Below, piece by piece: positions 1 through 13,463 of a stretch of DNA of 64,000 bases. The notes below the pieces were generated by a model. That model did no database searches and had not been told where the DNA came from. It was given only the letters and a program-made list of their open reading frames with translations. Position 1 is the stretch's first letter. Every line of letters begins with the position of its first letter. Source of the DNA: Thysanoteuthis rhombus (taxonomy: Eukaryota; Mollusca; Cephalopoda; Oegopsida; Thysanoteuthidae); contig OY735207.1 in the NCBI GenBank assembly GCA_963457665.1, positions 35,850,816 through 35,914,815 of the forward strand, written 5' to 3'. A program made the position numbers and the translations under genes.

Positions 1-1077
1 ATGTGCGTGCGCGTATGTGTGTGATAATATGAGGTGCTACCGAACATTTCGGTTAATTTGAAGTGTGATCGTGAACTACACGTGGAATCAACTATTTCCA
101 CTACCCTTTGAGGGCTGTACACTAACACCTAGTTCCCACTGTTCTCTTCGCGACTGCCCCCGGTTCCATTGCCAGATATTCTGACAAAATATCTCGCCAC
201 ACGCATGTCACGGTGATTGACAAGGAAGAGAGTTGGCGAGTGAGCTCTCGGGCAAACCATGCTCCCTTAATTACCACCCCAAGAGGTAATGATTTTTAAA
301 ATGTGCTACACTCGAAGTCAGTTTTGACAAGGTGAACTACATACACCTGTACGTATATATGAGCTGCTACCTGAAGGCTTAGGGAATCTGAACAGCGAGA
401 GTGCAAACGGAGTGTAGTACAAACTTCCAGCAACGCACAGAATCTTTGGAAGTCCGCTCTGATCACAGTGTACAAGAGGACTAATTCGAAGGAGGCGGTG
501 GAAACTAAGAGTTTTTTTCATTTTACCATGGTCAAATTTCCTGAACTATTTGGTTGCACCTAGTATATCTATTCCAGATGAGCTACCATGATTTGAATTT
601 TAAGTTATATTTTGTGTTTTGAATAACCACGCCCCTTCATCTTCTAATTTTTTTAAATCACGATAGCAGCTAGCCGTCCATTGTGGAGTCAGATTTAATG
701 GTAATATTGGTCTACTCTGGTGGCTGCAGCTGTTGCATTTCCCCAATCATTTCCAGTGGTCAGTGTCGTGGACCAGGTAAAGATCCAGAGTCCCGAAAAT
801 TGATTTTCAAGGTAGGCACGCAACACGGTCACCATCCCCCTATTTCTTTCCGTTTGGTTGTGTATCGAACTGAGTTAATAAATGTCAAGTAAACCGTAAA
901 TGGTTCGACTCGATTGATTCAATTAGCATGTGCGAAAATTTGACATCTCCATGTACTTGGTGAATCTCAATCCACAAAAAGTTTAAATACTCGAAAAGCG
1001 AAGAAATTGAGCATTGAGGGTTACGCCGATATCTGGACTGGAAAACGAAAACACTAAGATTTATTCATATTCTTCAG
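1..1077. other. Lipoxygenase upstream intron; no gene seen
   Basis: Non-coding AT-rich sequence upstream of the first visible exon. I looked for a phase-2 exon with lipoxygenase motifs and found none. Short reading frames on both strands resemble nothing I recognise. Confidence 0.6.
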
Positions 1078-1210
1078 ATTTGGTGTAGATGAAAAAATGA
1101 TGGAACCGGTTTTGAACGGCGAGACTCTAGCCAGTCTCATGGAAAAGAAGCGCCTATTTTACACAGATCTAGCTGTCGTTGACGGTTTAACACACAACGA
1201 AAACTTTGAG
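1078..1210 (+). CDS. LOX: Lipoxygenase exon a (first in window)
   Basis: Acceptor ttcttcag ends at 1077; donor gtttgt starts at 1211. The exon enters with the last base of a split codon and gives 44 full codons, [14 protein letters not shown]...[10 protein letters not shown]. This matches the lipoxygenase segment that precedes the 'APICLL' block (5-LOX 'FIVDFELLDGI' region). The preceding exon must end in phase 2 and was not found in bases 1-1077. Confidence 0.88.
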
Positions 1211-1639
1211 GTTTGTAAAAACGTTTGAAATTTCAATTCAATTTCACACTTTATTGTTTAAAACGAAAATCTTCTCAAGTAGCCAGTCTTTGATTGTATA
1301 ATTGTATTTTATTAACTCTTAACTGTAGCAAACTATCAATTTCGTTACTAGCAAACTAATCAATTCGTTTACAAGTACAGCAGTTGATAGTCAATGTTAC
1401 TAAAGTTATCAGATGCTCAAATAACATTGGCTTTGTAGCGAAGTTGACATGGGGCAACAAACTCATATAATTAAACAAAAAGTTACATAGTATCTCTTAA
1501 ATTTTCCTGACACAAATGTTTGTACTAAGTCAATGGAGGCTAAACATCAACGATGAGAAATACAGTAATCCCCCTCATCCGCGCGGAGATATACTCCAAG
1601 GCGGCCAGCGGATGCCTAGAAATTGCATATTGTGTGGAA

Positions 1640-1735
<96 letters not shown>

Positions 1736-3322
1736 ATGCTTTTTCCAATTAAAACAAATGATAGAGTATCAATGATTGTTTAATTCATAAATTATCCACT
1801 CGAGCCACTGCATTTGATTAGACTATAGTTCGACGTCCCATTGACCCCAAACACATTATTAGGCTAATGTTCAGCAGTATGGCGTCCTCGACCCCATGAA
1901 CATAATTAGGCTATCGTTCGACAGCAAGATCCCATGTATACGCCTAGGCTATTATTCCGCAGCAAAGGACCCTTCACCTCCAATGTATGATTAAGCCATC
2001 AATCCCAGACGGGGCACCCTCGACTCCTTGCATATGATTAACGTCTTTGTTTGTCGAGTAACAATTTTGATCTCGGTGAAGTAATCCAAAATGAATAAGC
2101 ATTTTTGTTTCCGATCATCTTAGTTTAATTCATTCGGATTACAAACTACGAGGCTCTAGAAGTCATCTTGAATTCACCAGTGCAGTAATTTGTGCGAGCG
2201 GATTGAACCATCTGAGAAATTGGAAGCCTAAAATTTATGCTTAGATTTGCAGAAACTTATGAGACGAAACCAGGAACAGCATCTCCTCTTTCTGATCCTT
2301 TTTGTAGCAATCGAATCATTGAACAAAAAAATCTCAGTTATTCAAGTCCTGCAGATATAAGCAAATTTTCTGTTCTCTGCACTACTAAGTGTTTGCTTTT
2401 TATGGTTACTAAGTAAATCTGTTTCCTTATCTAATAAAAGTGTTTACATAAGCGGTCGTTGACAGTGGATACATATTTTTTAAAATTCGGTAGTGTTGAA
2501 TTAATGGTCTATGTTGTAATAAAAAAAAAACGAGTATGCGACAGAGTGAGGGTGCCTGTAACAAGCCTCCCATTGTGCATTTGAGATGTAACCTTTATTT
2601 AAAATAGAAAATTTCGTTTTTCAGATCTGTGCCCCAATTGCACTATTCATGCTGAATGATGAAGACCAGTTGGTACCAATTGCAATTCAGCTAAATCAAC
2701 AAAAAGGGCCAGAAAACCCGGTAGGTAAAAAAAGAAGCTGGTATCTTTTCCGTTAGTTTCCAGCAAAAGCTAACGCTAACCCACGAAAATTTTTTAATTG
2801 GGAGTCCAAAAAAGAAAAATAATTTCAAGTTGCATTTTCTTTTTCTTACCGAAAATGATCTAAAAATGCTTGTTTTTCCGTTGGTATATACTATGGAAAC
2901 AAATTATAATCCTATCCCCTATCTTGAGGGACTAACCGAATAAACCCAATGTATCAAAACTACTGGCTATAAAAATTTTTGTCTGTTAGGGACGAAGAAA
3001 AAAATCATCCCGGAATGCTATGCCCTATAATGTTAATTTTTCTCTATTTCAAAATTTTGACTGCTTATTGTTTGGGCGAGGCTGCACAAATCTGACAACT
3101 TGACTGATCTTGGACCCAACGAACAAGGCAGACCGGTCGGGAAAAATGCTTCCTGATCATCTACCAAATGCATCTTTCGGGGATAAAGCTTAAGCGTGGT
3201 ACGCACGATCCGTTTTGTTAACCCGGAATAAGCAGTCAAACTCACAAAAAGTATGAATATGCTTGTGCTCGGCTTGCTTCGAAAACGTCAGGAAAATCCA
3301 TAAACACCCTGTGAACAATTGT

Positions 3323-3377
<55 letters not shown>

Positions 3378-3466
3378 ACAAGGATATTTATCAGGTGAAT
3401 ATCAGCATTTTGTGCCTGACGTTGGGCAGGAAAGTTTAAATCAACCGGGTATATATCATTGTAATT

Positions 3467-3520
<54 letters not shown>

Positions 3521-4183
3521 TGTTGCAACGGTTTCATGTGCCCTAAGCTGTACTCTACACCAGGGCCTCTCAAGCTAGTTTATAAGGGAGTCGTAGAAAC
3601 GTTGAGTACAGGAAATTATAGAGTATATTGAGACAAATAAAACAATCTTTCTTTCAGGTGTTCCTTCCAACTGATGACTATTATGTTTGGCTCATGGCAA
3701 AACTCTGGTATAATAATGCCGATGCGTCCTACCACCAGTCCGTCCTCCATATTGGTGAGTCAGTCCGTCTTCCTTTTCTATTGATTCCATGCATGAAATA
3801 ACGTTTTTTACACGAATTCATCACATTCTCATGAAGTTTGTCAAAGTGTGCCCAACTACATTTCAGCAAATGATGTACAGGAGATAATTTTAGTTCCCAG
3901 AAGCCACGGTTAAAAGCCTATAGAAAATCCTTGCAGGGCCTTCATTGGATTAAAATTACTAGTGATTGTACGCCTCGCCCGAAAGAATGGCTAGCAAGCT
4001 ACTTGCAGATAATTACTTCAATAGAGACCTCGATGAAAGCCCCAATACTTAGGGTGTGTGCCAGGCTAAGATTAGTAAATGTCCTTATAGAGCATGCCTG
4101 GTGGATTAGATAGTTGCATATCTGCCCCCTATTTCAGTTTTTAGTGTTCGAATCCAGGTAAAACCAGTTGAATTTTTCGAACA

Positions 4184-4275
<92 letters not shown>

Positions 4276-6657
4276 GTGTACATCGAAGAGAAAAAGTCTC
4301 TAACGAGGAAAAGGACGTAAGTAGAGGTTACAATAAGGCATGTTTGGAGAAAATTAAATATAAAACCTCTAAAACGGTATGTGAGGAGACAAAAAAAGCA
4401 TTAAAATGCGAGATGTCTTCTAGTTGGATACGTAGCCTGTATTGACGGAATAGACGACAAAGTGCATGATATGGTGGTAGCCCTGAATGCAATCATTGTA
4501 GGTATACATCAATTTTCTGTATATTCTAATGCAAGAGCTGTAGATGCAATGTGACTATTTTCAAGCAAGAGGGAAAATCAAACTTCTGTGTAAGCTACGT
4601 GTGATAGTACGGAGAAAAAGTTAAATGAAATCTTGGATATGAGAAATGAAGCATTTTTGAAGAAAATGAGGAATTTTGCAAGAGGAGAAACCTTTGGAAT
4701 CAGCGATAAAAAAAGGCCCTGAACGTAGTGAGTTCTGGTATACCAAAAGATGAACATTATTCACAGATAAAAAAGGACGCATGAATCTATGGGATTGGTT
4801 GAATGTAAAGAAATAAAAAACGACAAAGATATTGTTACTACTATAATTAAAAAAAACTTCAGAAAGATGTTGAAGGTGTGGATCTTGAGTCCTGTATTCG
4901 TATACCAATAGGTGTTGAGAGGGCGGCCCGCCAAGATATATATATGCATATAGAGAGAGACAGAACTAGAAAGTACTCAGAGGGTGCATATTTCGCCATT
5001 GTCAGGAACAGTAATTGTACGTGGGTCCTTTCCATTTTAATTAGTTCTTACTGAGAGTATTGTTTTCCACCTTCCCACAAAATATCATTGAAATTCGTTG
5101 AGAATTTTAGGAGATATCGAGTGGACAAAGATGAAGTTTTGGTGTCATTATGTGGTTTTGACATATAACTACGACGTTGGGGAAATGATTTCGAATGGAT
5201 CCGCTCCAAAATGTGATCGGTACTTTCGTAGTCTATTGTCCATCATTTCACAAAATCTGACAGAAATTCATTGATAACTTTCGGAGAAGTACTTGCATGC
5301 AGGAAAAAATGACAAAATTATTCGGTTTTGACACATTAATGAGACGTAGAGAAGGTAATTGTGCAAGGGTTAACTCCAAACTTCAATCAATTGTCTTCGA
5401 CTAAATTTTATGAAAATCCATTGAGGACCTTTGAGATATCATGTAGACAGACATGAATTCAAGTGGTTTGGACATATAACTACGATGTAATAGAGATGAT
5501 TGTGCATGGAACCATTTGAAAATTTAATCAGTTCTCCTGGAGCTTATCTCCAACATTCGAGAGAATGTCATGAATATTCATGGAGGACTTTTTGAGATAT
5601 CTTACAGACAGTCATTGGTGTATACATGAATGTAAGTGGAAAGAAAGCTAAAAAAATATCTCTCAATCGGAAAAAGATACCCAGATCAGACCACCCCTTT
5701 CTTACCCTACTGCGTGCGATCATAAAATTTCATTGAAATTAATCCAGTACTTTCTGAGACATCATGTGGACAGACGAACGAACAGATACGTCTGGATATT
5801 AATACCTCTTCTTAACTTCGTTGACAGAGGTAAAAGATTTTTAAAAAAGCTAATGATAGCTGTAAAAGGGTATTCATAAACCCAAGTTTAAGCAGAAATT
5901 TACGAAAAGGTCAATATCAACCCCGTCAAGAACTACGTCATTGCAGAGAAACTGGTGGAAATGATCTGACGATAAAAGGAAACGACATTGTTAAAAAGAT
6001 AAGAGATGCCATTGCAAGAACGAATATGGCGGAGGAGAAAAAGGGGGACAGGGCAAAGGATCTGGTTTTAAAAAGCACTACTAGTTTGCAAACTGGTAAC
6101 AGGAGGAGACGAAACCTCAAAACGATTTATTATCAATCGTGCTTACTGATAAATGCTAGAAATGTAGTAAACAAGAAACTGGAATTTCAATGCCGTGTGT
6201 ATGGGAAGAAAGTTGAAATTTTGATAACAGAATCCTGGGGAAAGGAAGTTGATTTTAATGCATCGACTATGAATGGATAGATGACATAGAAGCACTGTTG
6301 ATAATATGCTTATTGGAGCGTGCTATTACTCAACTTCAAATAGTATGAAAGAACAAGATGAAATTGTAAAGAGTTGTAAAGATGTGAAGTCACTGGTCAT
6401 CATATAGTGAGCTGGAAGACATTGGAAGACTGATTCTACCGACGAAAATGTTTCGATACTGATACAAGATCCGTTCCGCACTCAATATATCGTGGAACCT
6501 ACCAGAAGGGATACCATTTTAGACTTCGTTTTGTCAATAAACCCAGAAATGATAGAAAGATCAATTGTGACAACACCATTCATAGAAAGTTGTGACTATA
6601 ATATGATTGAATTTGATTTGAGACTTATAAGCATAAAAGAGTTGTGAAAGCTGAATA

Positions 6658-6694
<37 letters not shown>

Positions 6695-9600
6695 GTCTTT
6701 TAACGTCCGTCGTTGGACATTGACCTTCCCTACGATTCGCCACAGTTCTCTATCGTGGGCGTTGCAGAGCCAGGATTTTCCAAGAAAGCTAAATATTACC
6801 ATAAGAGAAATGCAAGGCAGTGCGAAAGATTAGATGTTTTGTGGTAAATATGATGTCAAAGAAACGTGGAATACTTTCCCTAGAAGTATTCAATGAAAGG
6901 GTTAAAAAGTTTGTACCAGGGGAAACTCGTCATGAAAACGACCCTATGGAACCAATGAGGTGGAATAAAGATATTTGTAAAATGCGGAAGGATAGACTCA
7001 AATGGTAGAATAAAGACAAAGAGACACAATTTCAGCTAGATATTACAAAGCATAAGAATGCTGAGAGAGTGTGTGTGTGTGTTCAGTTAATATAAGACCA
7101 GACGGACAGATGTGGTACTACGGCCGATAGAACCTGATGAAGAATAGGGGGAATGCCGAGAACGAAGTATCTAAATTAGTCAGGGAAGCTGAAAGAAACC
7201 TGGAAAGAAGAAATGCAAAGAATATCAAACCTGACACTGAGTTCTTCTCCGGATATGCAAGAAGTCTATTGAATGTGAATTCTAAAATTGGACCACCGAC
7301 ATGTTCAGAAGGGAATATAATTACTGATAACCAGATGACGGCTGACACTTTCAACAACAATTTCTGTTCACAATTTCTGTTGACAATATGCCTACACCCA
7401 AGCAGATGTTTAATGGGAGCGAAGGTGACCTGCTGATGAGTATTGATATATCAGAGAGTAAAGTATATGACGAATTGAACTCATCCAAAAGCACCAGGTG
7501 TTCATGGTATTAATCCTGTTGCAGAACTCACTAAGCAAATGATGTTATTGTTCAAAAGGTGTTTGAGTCTGTATTATGGAAATAAGCAAATGTACCGCCA
7601 GTCCCCAGGAAAAGTTCAAAATATCTGGCTCCAAACTACTGCCCTATTTGCGTGACATCTGTAGTATACAGATTACAAGTATCATTAATAGTCGACAACA
7701 TTCAATAAAAGAAATTAATTCAAAAGTCACCGTTTGGATTTATTGTGAAAAAAAACTTATCTGTCAAATTAGCGAAATTTCCTGGAAGATGTTACCCAAA
7801 TCATCGACAAGAATTACTCCGTCGACATCATACACCTCGACTTCTCTAAAGCTTTTGATAGTGTACCTCATAAGAGACTGGTTTCCAAACCTACGGCTTA
7901 TGTAATTACTTGCGCTGTGTGAATTGAAGACCGGCAAGACTGGGAGGAAGCAACACGTATTATTTAATGGGTTTCTATAAGATTGGAGAAATGTATTCAG
8001 TGGTGTTCTTGAGGGATCCACTCTAGGCCCACTGTTGTTTCTAATATTTATAAGCGATATTGACAATCGTATTGTAAGTAAGCTGTTTAAATCTACGGAT
8101 GACAGCAAACAATTCAAAAGAATGGTATTGATATGTATACAGTCGGCTTCGATTCGACCAAGATACATTCAAATTTCTGCACGTAAGGACATGCATAATA
8201 ATTATGATTGATCCATTGAAGACCATAGAATAGAAAGTAAATCAATGGAAAAAATGGGGTATTCTGATCAATAAATCACTGAAACCTGAAAGTCATATAG
8301 AGTACATAGTAAAAAAAGGCATACAATATTCTTTGTTGCATAAAGAAAACTTTTACGGAGAAAAGCTTGTTTAACGTTTACAAAACATGGGTTCAACCAA
8401 TGTTGGAATACTTGCCAACTAGTGCAGAGTTCGAAATCTATGAAAGACACGGAGAAAAAAAGACGTTTTTCATCGTTTACAAAAATGATAAATGGAATGG
8501 AAGAATTACTACACGAGGAAAGGATGCAGAAAATGCAATCTGATATCTTTGGGAAAGAGAAGAGAAAAAGCGAACTTAATAAAGACATTTGGGTTGGTAA
8601 GGCTCAGCACCGATGTTTTTCTATCAATTTACGATAGCCACAAGGTTAGTGAGAAGCTGCCATCTCTGTATGAAAAGACGTCTGAAACTTTAAGATACAA
8701 CAGTATTGTTTCGATAACATCTTCGGACCTGTGTTTTAATTTCTGTCGTTATTTGAATCCGACAAAAATAACATACGGTATTTCATATCAGTTTGTTATG
8801 AGAGTGGATCAGAAAATAAATAGCCTGTTACGTAGCTATTGGCTGAATTTTGATCTGAAGTTTTCTCTTTATAATGATCGGTATAGGTGAGTGATATTCA
8901 CCTCCAAATTAAGTGCATTGATAAGGAAGTGGGGGCCATTCCCTGTCTTGGGTTATGTAAAGCTTTTTGTCCTTATCATTACGGGCTTTTGACAAGAATG
9001 ACAGCTAGCAACCATGGAAACAAAAAATCGAACATACCCGATATTAGACAATGGGGTGTGAATGTTATGCGACCAACGAGACGGGCGTTTTCCGTCTCGA
9101 GGATTAAAAAAAAATAAACCCATTTATCACCTGTAGACGGTCGTTGGGTACAGTGGCCTGAACGTTGTGTTCAGAGAAAGAACCAGACGAGGACAAAAGT
9201 CCGCCAAAAAATTACATAATGAAGTAACTTATGTTGAAAAATAAATATATGTTGTGTAAAACAAATGCCATTTTATTGCATCAGGCTACAGACCTACTGA
9301 CAGACCCAAGTAAACGAAATAAAATAATAATAAAAACCGAAGCCTTGATTAAAGGAGGGAAACTGTCATGATTACAGGCATTCCTCACATTTCGAGAGTT
9401 CGTTTTATGCCATTTTTTGCTTTTTCAAAACAGGTGAAAATAGCATTGAGTGCTCCTTTTGCAGTCAGTCAGGCAGCACACACCCCTTACACCCGTCTCC
9501 TACATCCCAGTCTCCTGAACATTCCACCAGCCAACCCTCCGGTGACTCAGCTTAATATGTAGCTTGGATATATATACATATATATCATAATTCACGTGAA

Positions 9601-12600
9601 AGTGACAGGACTTTATGTTATCGATGGACACATTGATATTTTAGACTATTTTTAGACATCGTTTTCAGTTACACAAGTCTCACTCTCCTACTCCCTTTAA
9701 TCAGATTTTAAGAGAGGAGAGTAAAACATATGTTTTCCTGCAAAACCTTCACACAACAAACTTAGTTTAGTTTGGTAACTTGGCTATATTCGAGTGTCTG
9801 CTACAGCAGTGAGTCACACTTTAGCTGCTGGCCACACGGTCACATAAGTCTTCAAACTTCAAGCTACTATGGTCCTTAAATGTACAGATGAATGGCAATC
9901 GCTTCTTAGCTTTTCACCATTTCGACCAACGAAAGGTTTATTATAGGAATGCTCGGCTTTCGGATAGCGGGTGGAAGCTATATAAGAAATATAAGATTTC
10001 ACATATATTTTCAATCATTCTCACTTACTAAATTTTCTTTGATTATTTACAAAGTGTCGCCTAGTTTGGCACAAGGCCATAAAAATTGGGTCCCCGTAAG
10101 GATCGAACTCGTGGCACTTGCGAATCGCTCATCATTGCGCCCCAGTAGACATCCTGCAAATTTCACCTCCATGGACACTTTCTAGAAAATTATGAATTTC
10201 TTGTCGAAAGCTATTGTAGTTCAATAACTGCAGACTACATCTTTTTGTACTGAAGTTTCCGTATGCCCATTCCGTACCTTCACCACGATATTCTTTTTTT
10301 TAGCTTGAATATTTGAAACAATTTAAGATGAGAGGAATTAATGTCCAATGATTTTTACTTTCATATTTGAAGGTTGGACGCATTTCCTGATGGAAGGAGT
10401 AATTCTAGCCATGCACAGAAATGTCTCGGTTTCCCATCCGATCTTTAAGTTAATGGCCCCACACACCCTTTTCCTCATGGCCATCAATTCGTAAGTAACT
10501 GTTATTCAAATATTTCCTGTTGTAGTGTTTCCTTTTCTATAAGTTTTGTAATGTTCCTAATTTCCGTTTCTTTTTTTATCATTATTATTATTGCACACGT
10601 GGAGGTATTTGTTCATCATGCTTTTGTAAGACGATTATATTTCAACAGTTGTTGGTTTCATTCATTCATTCATTCATTCTATTCCAAACAACAATGGGAA
10701 ACTGTCTGAACTTTTTTCATATACCATTTATCATTACTTCATCATCCCAATGAAAATACTTTCGTAAGCCGAAATGGTGTAAAACAACCATGGAAAGATA
10801 ATAATGAAACTATGTTAGTATTTCAATAGATGATAAGATGAAATAAAACTTAATGGGCCTTCGTGAAAAAAAACAAAAAACTTTTGTATTACAATCGTAT
10901 TCTATCCGAATCGACTTCAATGAATAATTGAATGAGTACTCCACACTTTTCTGTTCCTGTCCGGATATTTTTTTTAATGTTTCGCTTCATTTCGTCTTCA
11001 CTCTGTCCGCTGACACAAATACATTTATGATATTGCTATAACTACTTCTATTACTATCAATGTCATTATTTTTGCAGGAGAGGATTGAAGAAATTAGTAT
11101 CAGAAGGTGGCTGGGTTGACTGTACTATGACCATCGGTGTCAAAGGAATGAATGAATTGGTATCTCGATGGTGAGTTTTCGCTTAAAGCGAAGAATATAT
11201 TCGGGGGATCATTTGTTGAAAACTATGATTCTACAACTTTGCTTTTCACCTTTTAGTATAATTTCATTTTACTTTTGGTTTCTTCTTCATAAGCTTTCTA
11301 TTTACTAAGCTTTATCCATTAGTACATTTCCTCTGTAATTCAAAACTGACACTTATCAAGACATTATTTTGATTTTGGCTTTCTGTTTAACAGTCAAATG
11401 AACAGAGCTTTTAGTTAGAGATGTACCATTGGTCACAATGCCGAAACTTGAGCCGCTGGGGCCCGTGGGAAGACTCTTTGATTGGGATTCCCAATAAACA
11501 TACTTTTCTTACATATATTTTTCTAAAAAGAGATGCACTAGAGAAAATAAAAAGATAGAAAATCCGTTGAAATTTAAAAAAAACAAAACAAAAAAAAACA
11601 TATAAAATGAAATCTGGAGACCTGTTCAATTCAGACACTTACATCAGTTCTCACATTTGTCTCATGATGGATAGGATTGACGAGTCATCATTTTCCAAGT
11701 TCAAACATTTTCGTAATCCGGTGACGTAATCAGCGTGAAAAGAAAAAAATTGTGGCTTCAAAAACTTTTTGGCTGACTTTTTAGGCCTGGAACATTGTCC
11801 CACCTGCCCCACCGGCAGTAACGGCTCTGACAGGTCATTTAAGTATCTTTGTTTTTTATCAAACATTTTTCCATTCAGGATTTACTCTCTCATAATCAGA
11901 TATTTTGTTAAGAACGAGTTTTTTTCTCACCAACTTTTGCTTAGATTCGATTGTCCTAACAAAAGTTGATATGTTAATGACTCTTCTCGAAGTTATAGAC
12001 AAGCTATTTCTTGTAGAAGCAAATTCATGTTCTTTAAACTGAAATCTGTTTCAATCATTGTATATTCTACAGTTGTAGTGCTTTTAGCAGTTATACCTAT
12101 AATTAAGCCCATAAAATTTTATATATCTGTGAAGCTGTTATCTTTAACATTTTTGTCGGTTAGACAACAATGACATATACATTGCTAATATATTGAATTT
12201 CTTTTTTTTTATAGCCAAAGTAAGTGGAGGTTTGATTTACAGGGAACACCTCCGGCGGAATTTAGGTCTAGAAACGTAAGTATCTTATCATTCAACCGTA
12301 AGTACACTCGCGAAGAACGAGTGGGATCTTCAACAATCAAATAAACAACGAAAGAAGTTTTGTTTGGGGGGGAGGGTTCGATACATCATTCAGTCCCATT
12401 GACTTTATTGGGGTCGACAGTCCAGAAACCTCTTTTTCATTGTATGAGATATAAGCTGAAATGAACGCGAAGCAACTTGACAGTAAACACAGTAGTTCTG
12501 CTCGTAAATTCCCAATGGTATCATTCAATTCGACACTACTTGGATTCGATAAGCAGAAATTTACGCAAACACGCTCAGCAATGCTCACATTTAATCTTGA

Positions 12601-13416
12601 CCACAGATAATGCCTTTTCTACCATTTTTCAGTGCATAAAGTAAACTCACTTTCAATGCATTTCTCTTATACATATGATAACCTAATTCTTTTTTGATTT
12701 GTCTCACTTCCTGACCACTGATAATCCTCTTTTCCGGATGTCAATATACAGAATGAATATGAGTGCCAACACCCGCTGAAAAATTGCAAAATGTGTCATC
12801 ATCATTTTCCCCTACCCTTGAATATATTTATGTTGTCAGTGCAGAAAATAACTTGAGCTAAACAGGAGAGCGAAGTATTGTTAAAGTGAGTAATAAAGAT
12901 TATACAGAAAAGTTGCCTATGTATACTGGGTTCAAATTCAGTTGGTGTTAAAATACAATTTACAGTTCTTACTACCAGGATTTGCTTATATGTATTCGTT
13001 AGGGTGGATTAATGTTTTGATGAATAATTCCCTCTTATTCACCGGAATATGTTCCAAGATCCCCAGTGGATGTCTGGATATACTATGTTTCTCCTCATAC
13101 ATACCTATGTTGAAGTTTAATTTTATAAAAAAGGCACAATAAAATGTTAACAATAATAACTAATGATAAGATAGAACAATCATAACAATAACTGGCAGTG
13201 GGCTAGCCATGTTGCACGAATGGTGGACAACCGATGGACATCGCAACTCACGACATGGATCCCCTGAGATCATATGCAGAACTGAGGCCGGCAGAATATT
13301 AGATGGATAGACGAACTAGACAAATTCAGAAAGTACTGGCTCCGCGATGCCCATGATATAGAAGTGTGTCGAATCCTGGGGAAGGTCTATGTCCAACGAC
13401 GGACGTTAAAAGAGTA

Positions 13417-13463
<47 letters not shown>

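Larger units (their letters stand above)
4271..8880 (+). mobile_element. Decayed CR1/L2-like non-LTR retrotransposon (LINE)
   Basis: Fragments in shifting frames read as a LINE in order. Near 4360-4440 is a Cys-containing segment ([13 protein letters not shown]...SSWI) resembling the zinc-finger ORF1 of CR1/L2 elements. Near 6470-6640 is an endonuclease-type block ([19 protein letters not shown]...[14 protein letters not shown]). At 7780-7880 lies reverse transcriptase '[19 protein letters not shown]', at 7990-8070 '[20 protein letters not shown]', and at 8390-8640 the C-terminal thumb-like part ([16 protein letters not shown]). Many stops and frameshifts mean it is dead. It carries an internal tandem array and a nested RTE tail. 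The outer boundaries are approximate, and the zinc-finger call is tentative. It fills most of the 6.6-kb lipoxygenase intron. Confidence 0.8.

Noticed and set aside
683-892. Possible upstream lipoxygenase exon
   Set aside because: No PLAT or early catalytic motif. The frame does not end at a phase-2 GT donor in a way that fits exon a.
1516-1783. Open frames of alternating Ile-Tyr
   Set aside because: They are translations of a TA microsatellite with no start context or conserved flank. Equivalent frames at 39059-39425, 58403-58609 and 60289-60692 were dropped for the same reason.
1797-2039. CRISPR-like array
   Set aside because: Adjacent diverged units with no identical repeats separated by unique spacers, in a eukaryotic intron.
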